Shown one piece after another: positions 13,477 through 21,507 of a stretch of DNA of 28,967 nt. The position numbers and the translations under genes were made by a program. The stretch's first letter is position 1; each line of letters begins with the position of its first letter. A model generated the notes under the pieces. That model did no database searches, was not told the DNA's origin, and was given only the letters and a program-made list of their open reading frames with translations. Source of the DNA: SIG440 sp045648175 (GTDB lineage: Bacteria; Bacillota; Clostridia; Monoglobales; Monoglobaceae); assembly GCA_045648175.1 (NCBI GenBank), contig JAZRNN010000019.1, forward strand, positions 1 to 28,967, read 5' to 3'.

Positions 13477-14235
13477 TTATTCTTTTACAAGGTCGGTCAT
13501 ATTATAAAGACCGGGGGCTTTGCCCTTCATAAAGATTGCGGCACGCACTGCACCGACAGCAAACACTGTTTTAGAGGTTGCCTGATGCTTGATTTCGATA
13601 ACCTCGTCGGTGCCTGCAAAGATAACAGTATGCTCGCCCACAATATTGCCACCACGGACTGCGTGAATACCGATTTCTGACTTTTCTCTCTTCTTTCTTA
13701 CAGAGTGGCGGTCATAGGTGTACTTGGGGTCATATGCCACAGTATCTGCAATTGCGTCCGCAATGGCAAGTGCTGTTCCACTGGGAGCATCCAGTTTTTG
13801 ATTGTGATGCTTTTCAACAATTTCAATGTCAAAATTGTCTTCAAGAAGCTTTGAAGCCTTGCAAACGAGGTCAATCAGAAGATTCACGCCTATTGACATA
13901 TTTGCCGAAAAGAAAATCGGCACTTCTTTTGAATAAAACTCAAGCTTTGAAAGCTGTTCCTTTGAAAGACCTGTTGTGCATATAACCGCAGGTATTTTAT
14001 TTTCCTTTGCATAGTCGAGAATTGCATCAGTCATGGATATATGCGAAAAATCAATTATACAGTCAATCTTTTCTGTCACTTTGTCAAGACTGTCATAAAC
14101 GGGAAAGTCAACAGATGTTGTATCCATAACATCAAAACCTGCCGCAACTGTCAAGACGTCACTATGCTGCATAGCAACAGCCTTTACGGCGTTTCCCATT
14201 TTTCCGTTTGCTCCGCATAAAAGTATATTTATCAT
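13477..14235 (-). CDS. dapB: 4-hydroxy-tetrahydrodipicolinate reductase
   Basis: A 252-residue cytoplasmic enzyme that reduces the DapA product to tetrahydrodipicolinate with NAD(P)H in DAP/lysine synthesis. The nucleotide-binding loop GANGKMG is at residues 8-14. The catalytic and substrate-binding stretch EKHHNQKLDAPSGTA is at 141-155, with His143, His144 and Lys147. The end, RAAIFMKGKAPGLYNMTDL, is typical. Length is normal. AGAGGTG precedes the ATG. A hairpin with a short U tract (14257-14282) separates it from dapA, so expression may be partly attenuated. Confidence 0.97.
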   Translation of the reverse strand: MINILLCGANGKMGNAVKAVAMQHSDVLTVAAGFDVMDTTSVDFPVYDSLDKVTEKIDCIIDFSHISMTDAILDYAKENKIPAVICTTGLSKEQLSKLEFYSKEVPIFFSANMSIGVNLLIDLVCKASKLLEDNFDIEIVEKHHNQKLDAPSGTALAIADAIADTVAYDPKYTYDRHSVRKKREKSEIGIHAVRGGNIVGEHTVIFAGTDEVIEIKHQATSKTVFAVGAVRAAIFMKGKAPGLYNMTDLVKE

Positions 14236-14250
14236 TCGTATTCACCTCTG

Positions 14251-14282
14251 TTAAAAGAGTGCAGATGTTTTGGTCTGCACTC
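14251..14282 (-). terminator. Hairpin between dapA and dapB, possible partial terminator
   Basis: GAGTGCAGA (14257-14265) and TCTGCACTC (14274-14282) form a perfect 9-bp stem with an 8-nt loop. On the minus strand TTTT follows. The U tract is short, so partial termination or mRNA processing is plausible. Confidence 0.65.
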
Positions 14283-14291
14283 TGCATTTGT

Positions 14292-15179
14292 TTATTTAAG
14301 TTTTAAGCCATAATTAATCATAGCATTTTTCAGTCTTTCAAGATTTTTGTCCTCCATCTCACACAGAGGAAGTCTTAAAATTCCCACATCAAAACCTAAA
14401 AGGTTCATTGCAGTCTTTACAGGGATAGGGTTAACCTCGTAAAACATTGCATCCATAATATCAAGCATACCAAGGAATAACTTGTTTGCCTCGTCAAGTT
14501 TGCCTTCTTCGGCTAATACACACATATTATGTGTTTCCTCGGGAAGAATGTTGGCAATTACCGAAATAACTCCCTGACACCCGATTGCAATAAGCGGAAC
14601 TGTCACGTCATCATTACCCGAATAAATAACAAGATTTGTATGAGCCTTTATTTTAGCCGCAAAAGCAACATCACCACTGGCTTCCTTTATGGCATTTATA
14701 TTTTCGTATTTTTCATCAAGATATTTTAGTGTATCAAGTGAAATTGAAACACCCGTTCTTGACGGAACATTATAAAGTATTATAGGTAGTTTTGTGCTTT
14801 CAGCAATTTTGCCGTAATGTGCGCACAAACCCTTTTGCGTTGCCTTGTTGTAATATGGAGTTACCATAAGCAACCCGTCATATCCAACCGACTCGGCATA
14901 TTGGCACAGACGAATAGCACTGTTTGTGTCATTGCTGCCCGTACCTGCAATCATAGGAATTCTGCCATTTGCTTTATCTACACAGAACTTAAGTACTTCT
15001 TCGTGCTCCTCCATTGTCATTGTGGAGCCCTCACCCGTTGTTCCGCAGATAATCAGAGCATCTGTCTTGTGTGTAATGTGATATTCAATCAATTCTTCAA
15101 GCTTAGGATAATTTATCCCGCTTTCTGTAAATGGTGTGACCAAAGCAACACCTGAACCTGTGAATATAGGTTTTTTCAT
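14292..15179 (-). CDS. dapA: 4-hydroxy-tetrahydrodipicolinate synthase
   Basis: A 295-residue TIM-barrel enzyme that condenses pyruvate with aspartate-semialdehyde, the first committed step to DAP and lysine. Family motifs are all visible: GTTGEG at residues 46-51, YNVPSRTG at 136-143 with Tyr136, and AIKEASGD with the Schiff-base Lys165. GxNDVTV-type sequence appears as GNDDVTVP. Length is normal. AAGGG lies about 10 nt before the ATG. It is the second gene of the operon after asd and before dapB, with hairpins in both gaps. Confidence 0.97.
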   Translation of the reverse strand: MKKPIFTGSGVALVTPFTESGINYPKLEELIEYHITHKTDALIICGTTGEGSTMTMEEHEEVLKFCVDKANGRIPMIAGTGSNDTNSAIRLCQYAESVGYDGLLMVTPYYNKATQKGLCAHYGKIAESTKLPIILYNVPSRTGVSISLDTLKYLDEKYENINAIKEASGDVAFAAKIKAHTNLVIYSGNDDVTVPLIAIGCQGVISVIANILPEETHNMCVLAEEGKLDEANKLFLGMLDIMDAMFYEVNPIPVKTAMNLLGFDVGILRLPLCEMEDKNLERLKNAMINYGLKLK

Positions 15180-15219
15180 AAATCACACACCCTTTCTTCC
15201 CACGAAAACATTCATTTAT

Positions 15220-15249
15220 AACAGAGCCGTTGTGGGATACGGCTCTGTT
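15220..15249 (-). other. Hairpin between asd and dapA
   Basis: AACAGAGCCGT (15220-15230) and ACGGCTCTGTT (15239-15249) form a perfect 11-bp stem with an 8-nt loop. On the minus strand ATAAATG follows, so there is no proper U tract and it may stabilise the upstream mRNA instead of terminating. Confidence 0.6.
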
Positions 15250-15275
15250 TTATGTTTCGCAATGTAAAGGTTTAA

Positions 15276-16355
15276 TTAATCAAAATATCCCTTTGCTGCA
15301 AGAAGCTCTGCCATTAAAACGGCACCGCCTGCCGCACCACGAAGGGTATTGTGTGAAAGGCAGACAAACTTATAGTCATACTGGCTGTCTTCACGAAGAC
15401 GACCCATTGAAACTGCCATACCACCCTCGAGATTACGTTCAAACTTTGCCTGAGGACGATTGTCTTCTTCAAAATAGTTAAGAAACTGCTTGGGTGCAGA
15501 AGGAAGTTTAAGCTCCTGAGGAACGCCCTTAAAGTTCTTCCAGTCTTCCTTAATCTGTTCGATAGTGGGCTTATTTTCAAATCTTACAAATACAGCCGCT
15601 GTGTGACCATCAGATACAGGAACACGAAGGCACTGTGTTGTGATGGCAGGAGAAGTTGCGTCAACAATTTCATCTCCTTCAATCTTACCCCAGATTTTGA
15701 GAGGTTCGATTTCGCTCTTTTCTTCCTCACCGCCAATGAAGGGGATAAGGTTGTCAACCATTTCGGGCCAGGTTTCAAATGTTTTACCTGCGCCTGAAAT
15801 TGCCTGATATGTGCAGGCAAGTACATCCTTAATGCCGTACTTCATCAAAGGATGAAGAGCAGGAACATAGCTCTGGAGTGAGCAGTTTGACTTAACAGAT
15901 ACAAAGCCTCTCTTTGTGCCAAGTCTCTTGCGCTGAGCTTCGATGATTTCTGCGTGTTCGGGATTGATTTCAGGAACAATCATAGGTACATCCTTTGTGT
16001 GTCTGTGTGCCGAATTATTTGAAACAACAGGACATTCAGCCTTGGCATATGCTTCTTCCAAAGCCTTGATTTCATCCTTCTTCATATCAACTGCACAGAA
16101 TACAAAATCAACCTGTGCTGCAATTTTTTCAATATCTTCTGTTGCGTCAAGGATAACCATATCCTTTACATTTTCAGGAATTTCAACTGTCATTGCCCAA
16201 CGGTTGCCAACAGCCTCGGTATATTTTTTGCCTGCGCTTCTTGATGATGCAGCAAGCACCTTTATATTGAACCACGGATGGTCAGCAAGCAGAGTAATAA
16301 ATCTCTGACCTACCATACCGGTAGCACCAATAATTCCTACGTTATAATTTTTCAT
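15276..16355 (-). CDS. asd: Aspartate-semialdehyde dehydrogenase (archaeal/fungal type)
   Basis: A 359-residue enzyme that reduces aspartyl phosphate to aspartate-semialdehyde with NADPH, the branch point to lysine/DAP, methionine and threonine. The nucleotide loop GATGMVGQ begins at residue 10, the catalytic cysteine is Cys158 in KSNCSLQSYVPALHP, and the catalytic His251 is in VSDGHTAAV. The spacing and the SNCSLQ context match the longer archaeal/fungal-type subfamily, which also occurs in many Clostridia, rather than the classical E. coli type. AAGGAGG precedes the ATG. It heads the operon asd-dapA-dapB-AEC from a consensus promoter with a short leader that cannot hold a lysine riboswitch. 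Confidence 0.96.
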   Translation of the reverse strand: MKNYNVGIIGATGMVGQRFITLLADHPWFNIKVLAASSRSAGKKYTEAVGNRWAMTVEIPENVKDMVILDATEDIEKIAAQVDFVFCAVDMKKDEIKALEEAYAKAECPVVSNNSAHRHTKDVPMIVPEINPEHAEIIEAQRKRLGTKRGFVSVKSNCSLQSYVPALHPLMKYGIKDVLACTYQAISGAGKTFETWPEMVDNLIPFIGGEEEKSEIEPLKIWGKIEGDEIVDATSPAITTQCLRVPVSDGHTAAVFVRFENKPTIEQIKEDWKNFKGVPQELKLPSAPKQFLNYFEEDNRPQAKFERNLEGGMAVSMGRLREDSQYDYKFVCLSHNTLRGAAGGAVLMAELLAAKGYFD

Positions 16356-16393
16356 TTAGAAAAATCCTCCTTATGTATTTAATATCTTTAAAT

Positions 16394-16422
16394 ATTATAT
16401 GATAATGTCGCAAGAATGTCAA
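16394..16422 (-). promoter_or_regulatory. Consensus promoter of the asd-dapA-dapB operon
   Basis: On the minus strand TTGACA (16422-16417) and TATAAT (16399-16394) are perfect with 17 bp between. The leader to the asd start is about 32 nt. Confidence 0.92.
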
Positions 16423-16527
16423 TTATTTTTTGTAACATAATTTTAACATAAAATAGAAGGATATTTACCGATATTTGTCGAATTTTTATCAATAGAGAAA
16501 TAATTTTTTCAGTTAGGATTGTTTGTT

Positions 16528-18132
16528 ATGCAAAAATTGTTAAAAATTTATGTATTTGCAATTGTTTTATCCCTGTCTTTGTATTGCACAGCCACGGCAA
16601 AGAATACTACAGAATATCACGATACTTTGCGTGTTGGTATATACTACGGTGGCGGTACGCTTGATAGCCTTGACCTTAAAAGCGACACCGGTTTTTCACT
16701 TGGATACACAACAGGCAGAGATTTTTGCGAATTTGACAAAACCGACCGCACAGAAGTTACCGTTAAACAAAATACAGAAGGCTCACATCACATTCTTCTG
16801 TATTCTTTTGAAACAGCAGAAGAGTTTAGCGAAAAAATGACCGAACTGTACGAGCAGGAAACAAAGTTCTTTTCAGCATATTACAATTCTCAGTATTGCA
16901 TTATATCGGGTAGCTTTAAATCATTAAATGATGCACAATGGGAGGCTGAAAACGGCAGTCTTTCAGGCACGCCCGTCAGTCTTCCGACAAATACATTTTA
17001 TGTAGTCGATAAAAATGATGGCAGTATACTTTTTGCATCCAACCACCCAAATCACAAGCTTTCAATATTCAGTAAAGACATTGAAGATACCGATGCACTT
17101 CTTCAGATATCAGGGTCAGCAAAAGGCACGTATCGTGGCGGCTTTGAATTCAGCAATCAGGCAGATAGCGGGTTGACTGTTGTAAACATTGTCCCGGTTG
17201 AAGACTACCTTTACAGCGTTGTATGCCGTGAAATGTCTTCCTCCTGGCCCGTTGAGGCACTGAAGGTTCAGGCAGTCTGTGCACGAAACTTTGCTCTTGG
17301 CAGAATTAATTATCACAAGCAATATGGTTTTGACGTATGCCGCACAGTATGCTGCCAGGCATATTCTACTGACGCTGACCAAACAGAAAGTGTGCATACA
17401 GCTGTTGACGAAACACGTGGCGAACTGCTCTTTTATGAGGATGACCTTGTTCAGGCGGTTTATTCATCATCAATGGGTTCCTGCACCGAAAATGTCAAAA
17501 ATGTATGGGGTAGCTCGTTCCCTTATCTTGTGAGTGTGGAAAACCCTTACGAAGATACCGAAAACATCCATAACGGTAAATGGAAAAAAAAGCTTACCAC
17601 AAAACGTGCCACCGAAATTATGGCAAATGCAGGTTATAATATTGGAGATGTCATTTCAATAACAGCGCTTGAATATTCTGATGCCGGACGAGTTCTTAAG
17701 CTTAAGGTCCAGGGTACAAACGGCGAACACATTTTTGAGCGTGAACGTTGTCGTACAATTTTCAGCGAGGCTACCTACAGCCAGAAATATACTGTGACAA
17801 AGGGCGGTTCGTCCACCTATTCTGTGGTTAAGGTTGCAACAGGCTCAGGCACAATAGACAAAACGCTATCTACCGTTTCGGTGCTTTCGGGAAATAAGAC
17901 AACATCTTCTGTAAGCGGAAGTTTTGTCACAACCGACGGCAAAGCAAAAAAAACCTATACAACACAAAAAACTGACGCAGATCCTGACACATATGTATTC
18001 ACTGGCGAAGGCTGGGGGCACGGTGTTGGTATGAGTCAATATGGTGCTAAGGGTATGGCGGAGGCCGGCTTTGATTATGAAGAAATCCTTACCCACTACT
18101 ATAGTGGTACACACTTAGAACAAGCATACTAA
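16528..18132 (+). CDS. SpoIID/LytB-domain protein, probable peptidoglycan lytic transglycosylase
   Basis: A 534-residue exported protein. Residues 1-25 form a signal peptide ending near TATAKN. The SpoIID domain lies at about 200-340, with VPVEDYLYSVVCREMSSSWP containing the catalytic-type Glu, then ALKVQAVCARNFALGRI and YSSSMGSC. A C-terminal signature GWGHGVGMSQYGAKGMA closes the domain near residue 500. SpoIID cuts glycan strands during engulfment; LytB-like relatives act in vegetative cells. A Ser/Thr-rich insert of about 55 residues precedes the C-terminal motif. The protein is longer than classic SpoIID and has an extra N-terminal region of about 170 residues, so it may not be the sporulation enzyme itself. 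The ATG at 16528 is preceded by a weak AGGA; a TTG nine bases earlier is less likely. Confidence 0.87.
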   Translation: MQKLLKIYVFAIVLSLSLYCTATAKNTTEYHDTLRVGIYYGGGTLDSLDLKSDTGFSLGYTTGRDFCEFDKTDRTEVTVKQNTEGSHHILLYSFETAEEFSEKMTELYEQETKFFSAYYNSQYCIISGSFKSLNDAQWEAENGSLSGTPVSLPTNTFYVVDKNDGSILFASNHPNHKLSIFSKDIEDTDALLQISGSAKGTYRGGFEFSNQADSGLTVVNIVPVEDYLYSVVCREMSSSWPVEALKVQAVCARNFALGRINYHKQYGFDVCRTVCCQAYSTDADQTESVHTAVDETRGELLFYEDDLVQAVYSSSMGSCTENVKNVWGSSFPYLVSVENPYEDTENIHNGKWKKKLTTKRATEIMANAGYNIGDVISITALEYSDAGRVLKLKVQGTNGEHIFERERCRTIFSEATYSQKYTVTKGGSSTYSVVKVATGSGTIDKTLSTVSVLSGNKTTSSVSGSFVTTDGKAKKTYTTQKTDADPDTYVFTGEGWGHGVGMSQYGAKGMAEAGFDYEEILTHYYSGTHLEQAY

Positions 18133-18153
18133 AACCTGAAAGGAATTGTTATT

Positions 18154-19179
18154 TTGGATATAAAAGATTTTTACTATGACCTGCCCGAAGGTATGATTGC
18201 ACAGACACCTCTTGAGGACAGAACAGCATCAAAGCTAATGGTGCTAAACCGCAAAACTTACGAAATCACGCACAAACATTTTTATGATATTGTGGATTTC
18301 CTTAACCCCGGCGACTGCCTTGTGATGAACAATACCCGTGTTATCCCCGCACGTCTTTACGGTGTTAAGGAAGGCAGCGGAGGAAAAATAGAGTTTCTTT
18401 TGCTTAAACGGATAAATATTGACACATGGGAAGTTATTCTGAAGCCCGGAAGAAAGGCACGTGAGGGTGCCCGTTTTGTCTTTGGAGACGGTATTTTAAA
18501 AGCTGAGGTAATTGAAGTCCGCGAAGATGGAAACCGCATTGTCCGCTTTGAATTTGACGGCGTTTGGGAGGAAATTTTAGACACTTTGGGTGAAATGCCC
18601 CTTCCCCCTTATATTAAGGAAAAGCTTCAGGACAAAAACCGTTACCAGACAGTTTATTCCAAAATCGAAGGCTCGGCAGCAGCACCAACAGCAGGTCTGC
18701 ATTTTACAGATGACCTTCTTGAAAAAATCAGGCAAAAAGGTGTAAAAATTGCTTTTGTCACTTTGCACGTTGGTCTTGGAACATTCCGTCCTGTGTCAAC
18801 AGACAACATCGAAGACCATCATATGCACTCAGAATATTATGAGGTATCACAAGAAACTGCCGACATAATAAATGAGACCCGCGAAGCAGGCGGCAGAATT
18901 ATTGCAGTCGGCACTACATCGGTGCGAACTTTAGAGTCTGTTGCAGATGTTGACGGCAACATTCCCACACAGTCAGGGAATACACAGATATTTATTTATC
19001 CCGGCTATAAATTCAAGGTTGTTGATGCATTAATCACCAACTTCCACCTTCCTGAATCAACTCTTTTAATGCTAATTTCGGCATTATATGACAGGAAACA
19101 TATTATGGATGCATACAAAGTTGCAATCAGCGAAAATTACAGATTTTTCAGTTTTGGCGATGCAATGTTTATAGAATAA
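18154..19179 (+). CDS. queA: S-adenosylmethionine:tRNA ribosyltransferase-isomerase
   Basis: A 341-residue enzyme that transfers and rearranges the ribosyl part of SAM onto preQ1-modified tRNA to give epoxyqueuosine. Recognisable motifs are the start DFYYDLPEGMIAQTPLEDR, VMNNTRVIPARLYG near residue 58, GSAAAPTAGLHFT near 173, VTLHVGLGTFRPV near 200, and NFHLPESTLLMLISAL near 295. Length is normal. The start is TTG at 18154, with AAAGGA upstream, and fits the family N-terminus exactly. It lies 21 nt after the SpoIID-like gene and 15 nt before tgt, the next enzyme of the same modification pathway. Confidence 0.96.
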   Translation: MDIKDFYYDLPEGMIAQTPLEDRTASKLMVLNRKTYEITHKHFYDIVDFLNPGDCLVMNNTRVIPARLYGVKEGSGGKIEFLLLKRINIDTWEVILKPGRKAREGARFVFGDGILKAEVIEVREDGNRIVRFEFDGVWEEILDTLGEMPLPPYIKEKLQDKNRYQTVYSKIEGSAAAPTAGLHFTDDLLEKIRQKGVKIAFVTLHVGLGTFRPVSTDNIEDHHMHSEYYEVSQETADIINETREAGGRIIAVGTTSVRTLESVADVDGNIPTQSGNTQIFIYPGYKFKVVDALITNFHLPESTLLMLISALYDRKHIMDAYKVAISENYRFFSFGDAMFIE

Positions 19180-19194
19180 GAAAGGTAATTTTAT

Positions 19195-20325
19195 ATGTTT
19201 AAAGTTTTAAAAAAAGAAGGCAAAGCCCGTCGCGGTGAATTCAAGACAGTACACGGCACAATACAGACACCGGTGTTTATGAATGTAGGTACAGCCGCCG
19301 CCATCAAAGGCGGTCTTGACACCTTTGACCTTAAAGAAATCGGCTGTCAGGTTGAGCTTTCAAACACCTACCACCTTCACCTTCGTCCGGGCGACAAGGT
19401 GGTGAAATCACTTGGCGGACTCCACAAATTTATGAACTGGGACAGACCTATCCTCACAGACAGTGGCGGTTTTCAGGTATTCTCCCTTTCAAAACTGAGA
19501 AAAATCAAAGAAGAAGGCGTTTATTTTCAGTCACACATTGACGGACATCATATTTTTATGGGTCCCGAGGAAAGTATGCAGATACAATCAAACCTTGCAT
19601 CAACAATCGCAATGGCTTTTGATGAGTGTGTTGAAAACCCGTGTGAAAAGGATTACGCAAAACAATCGTCCGAGATGACTGTTCGTTGGCTTAAACGATG
19701 CAAAGACGAAATGGCTCGTCTTAATTCGCTTGATGATACCATAAACAAAAATCAATTGCTTTTTGCAATTAATCAGGGCAGTACCTACGCAGATTTGCGT
19801 GTTGAAAATATGAAACAAATTGCAGACCTTAATCTTGACGGTTATGCAATCGGCGGTCTTGCTGTTGGCGAGCCTGCTGAGGTTATGTACGAAATTATTG
19901 AGGCGGTTGAGCCATTTGCACCACAAGATAAGCCAAGATACCTTATGGGTGTTGGAACTCCCGAAAATATAATAGAGGCAGTATACCGAGGTGTTGACTT
20001 TTTTGACTGCGTAATGCCCAGCCGTAATGCAAGACACGGCACGCTGTTTACATCACTGGGGATGGTAAACATTAACAACGCAAAATACGAAACCGACGAT
20101 ACCCCCCTTGACCCCAACTGCAATTGCCACACCTGCCGAAACTTTTCAAAAGGCTATCTAAGGCATCTGTTTAAGGCAAACGAAATTCTTGCCTTGCGTC
20201 TTGCAGTTATTCATAATCTGACATTTTATAACAATCTTATGGCAGATATCCGCACTGCATTGGATAATGATTGCTTTGAAGATTTCAGAAAAGCCAATAT
20301 CGGAAGACTATCACAAAGAATTTAA
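19195..20325 (+). CDS. tgt: tRNA-guanine(34) transglycosylase
   Basis: A 376-residue enzyme that exchanges guanine 34 of GUN-anticodon tRNAs for preQ1 in queuosine synthesis. DSGGFQVFSL holds the general base Asp89, and DFFDCVMPSRNARHG holds the nucleophile Asp271. The zinc site is Cys309, Cys311 and Cys314 in CNCHTC, with His340 in LAVIHNL, the usual C-x-C-x2-C-x25-H spacing. Length is normal. AGAAAGG precedes the ATG. It is coded directly after queA. No queuosine precursor genes are in the window, so preQ1 may be made elsewhere or imported. Confidence 0.97.
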   Translation: MFKVLKKEGKARRGEFKTVHGTIQTPVFMNVGTAAAIKGGLDTFDLKEIGCQVELSNTYHLHLRPGDKVVKSLGGLHKFMNWDRPILTDSGGFQVFSLSKLRKIKEEGVYFQSHIDGHHIFMGPEESMQIQSNLASTIAMAFDECVENPCEKDYAKQSSEMTVRWLKRCKDEMARLNSLDDTINKNQLLFAINQGSTYADLRVENMKQIADLNLDGYAIGGLAVGEPAEVMYEIIEAVEPFAPQDKPRYLMGVGTPENIIEAVYRGVDFFDCVMPSRNARHGTLFTSLGMVNINNAKYETDDTPLDPNCNCHTCRNFSKGYLRHLFKANEILALRLAVIHNLTFYNNLMADIRTALDNDCFEDFRKANIGRLSQRI

Positions 20326-20332
20326 CAATTAA

Positions 20333-20373
20333 TTTACAAATAAAAACAAAATAACCCTTGCATTATTTGTAAA
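20333..20373. repeat. 11-bp inverted repeat over the yajC promoter
   Basis: TTTACAAATAA (20333-20343) and TTATTTGTAAA (20363-20373) are perfect inverted copies 19 bp apart. The right copy overlaps the -35 end and spacer of the yajC promoter. There is no U tract, so an operator is more likely than a terminator. Confidence 0.5.
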
Positions 20374-20386
20374 AAGAGGGTATAAT
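20358..20386 (+). promoter_or_regulatory. Promoter of yajC
   Basis: TTGCAT (20358-20363) and perfect TATAAT (20381-20386) are 17 bp apart, in the gap after tgt. The leader to the yajC ATG is about 38 nt. Confidence 0.75.
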
Positions 20387-20430
20387 TGTAATAGTGCTTA
20401 ATTAAAAACAAATATCAGGAGGTAAAAAAT

Positions 20431-20814
20431 ATGTTTATTACAGCTTATGCAACGTCAGCAGATGCAGCTGCAGCAGGTTCAGCATCAATGTTTCCTTCAC
20501 TTATCATGATGGTTCTTATGTTTGTTGTTTTCTATTTCATTCTCATAAGACCCCAGAAGAAAAAGGAAAAAGAGCTTAAAAATATGCTTGCAGCCCTGAA
20601 GGTTGGCGACGAAGTTGCAACCATCGGCGGTATCCACGGCAAAATTGTAAGAATTAAAGATGACCTTTTTGTTTTAGAGTCAGGTATTGGTCAGAATAAA
20701 TCTCACATCACCGTTGACCGCAGTGCTGTCAGCCGCTTTTTAAAGAGAGGCGAAGAACAGGCTCCTACACCTATTCCCGGTGCAGAAGATGCTGCAGAAT
20801 CAACCGAAGAATAA
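20431..20814 (+). CDS. yajC: Preprotein translocase accessory subunit YajC
   Basis: A 127-residue protein with one membrane helix (about residues 22-42, LIMMVLMFVVFYFILIRP) and a small cytoplasmic beta domain. The family core RPQKKKEKELKNMLAALKVG followed by GDEVATIGGIHGKIVRI is clear. YajC joins SecD and SecF in the holo-translocon, which draws exported proteins through the membrane. The C-terminal 20 residues are acidic and variable. AGGAGG precedes the ATG. The downstream hairpin 20831-20883 can end its transcript before the next gene. Confidence 0.96.
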   Translation: MFITAYATSADAAAAGSASMFPSLIMMVLMFVVFYFILIRPQKKKEKELKNMLAALKVGDEVATIGGIHGKIVRIKDDLFVLESGIGQNKSHITVDRSAVSRFLKRGEEQAPTPIPGAEDAAESTEE

Positions 20815-20830
20815 TTTCTTTTGGTAATAC

Positions 20831-20891
20831 ACCCCCTTTTTTGTTCATATATTTACCATAAAGGTAAAACACAAAAAGGGGGTATTTTTTT
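20831..20891 (+). terminator. YajC terminator that also masks the next ribosome binding site
   Basis: ACCCCCTTTTT (20831-20841) and AAAAAGGGGGT (20873-20883) form an 11-bp stem, with an inner stem TTTACC/GGTAAA (20852-20857, 20863-20868). A run of T follows, with a single A in it. The GGGGG of the right arm is also the only ribosome binding site for the TIGR04086-like gene, whose TTG start sits in the U tract. Confidence 0.75.
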
Positions 20892-21321
20892 GTCCGGAAC
20901 ATCTTTATCACGTGCATCTGCCGAGGCTGTCGGCGGCGGCGTTGTATCAGGAATACTTTTTATGCTTAAAACAGTTCTGATTGCCTATTGTATATCAATT
21001 GCACTTTTATTTGCAGTATCTGTTGTTGCGACAGTTCAAGCATTTTCTGACAAGGCAATCACAATTTCTGCCAACATTGTTACTGCACTTGGTGTCTTGT
21101 TGTGCGGTTTTATGTCAGGCAGGCATTTCAGCAGCAAGGGACTAATTTTCGGTGCACTTTGCGGAATTATTTATTCAGGGCTTTTGTGCCTTATCGGCAA
21201 TCTCGCGGCACAAAATCTTCAATTTGGTGCAAGTGCAATCACTTCACTAATAATCGGCGTTATCTGCGGTGCAGTTGGCGGTATTGCAGGAATAAACACA
21301 AAACATACACGTCGCAGATAA
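20890..21321 (+). CDS. TIGR04086-like small membrane protein
   Basis: A 143-residue protein with four membrane helices: about 22-48, 52-72, 78-98 and 110-135, with many small residues in the last two (GVICGAVGGIAGIN). It fits the TIGR04086 family of clostridial membrane proteins commonly coded between yajC and secD; no function is known. The TTG at 20890 is preferred: AGGGGG lies 7 nt upstream and the frame before it is the yajC terminator. An upstream TTG at 20821 would translate that hairpin and lacks a ribosome binding site. The next ATG is inside the first helix. The basic end HTRRR should lie in the cytoplasm. Confidence 0.75.
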   Translation: MSGTSLSRASAEAVGGGVVSGILFMLKTVLIAYCISIALLFAVSVVATVQAFSDKAITISANIVTALGVLLCGFMSGRHFSSKGLIFGALCGIIYSGLLCLIGNLAAQNLQFGASAITSLIIGVICGAVGGIAGINTKHTRRR

Positions 21322-21331
21322 TTTTTAATCT

Positions 21332-21367
21332 GGCAGTATTTGTTCGCACAAATACTGCCGATTTTTA
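21332..21367 (+). terminator. Terminator before secD
   Basis: GGCAGTATTTGT (21332-21343) and ACAAATACTGCC (21348-21359) form a perfect 12-bp stem with a 4-nt loop, followed by GATTTTTAT. Confidence 0.9.
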
Positions 21368-21392
21368 TATGATAAAATCTTTCGTGAAGGTA

Positions 21393-21421
21393 TTGACTAT
21401 TTAAGTAAAAAAAGGTATAAT
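21393..21421 (+). promoter_or_regulatory. Promoter of secD-secF
   Basis: TTGACT (21393-21398) and perfect TATAAT (21416-21421) with 17 bp between. The leader to the secD start is about 80 nt with no clear structure. Confidence 0.85.
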
Positions 21422-21507
21422 GATTTAGTATGTAAATTTGAAAAATAATTAATTTTACAATATAAAAAGTCTGATTTATTCAGGCAAGACACAAGGAGGA
21501 AAAAACA

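Noticed and set aside
16356..16393. Lysine riboswitch (L-box) ahead of asd
   Set aside because: The promoter is about 32 nt from the start codon, far too close for an L-box of around 170 nt.
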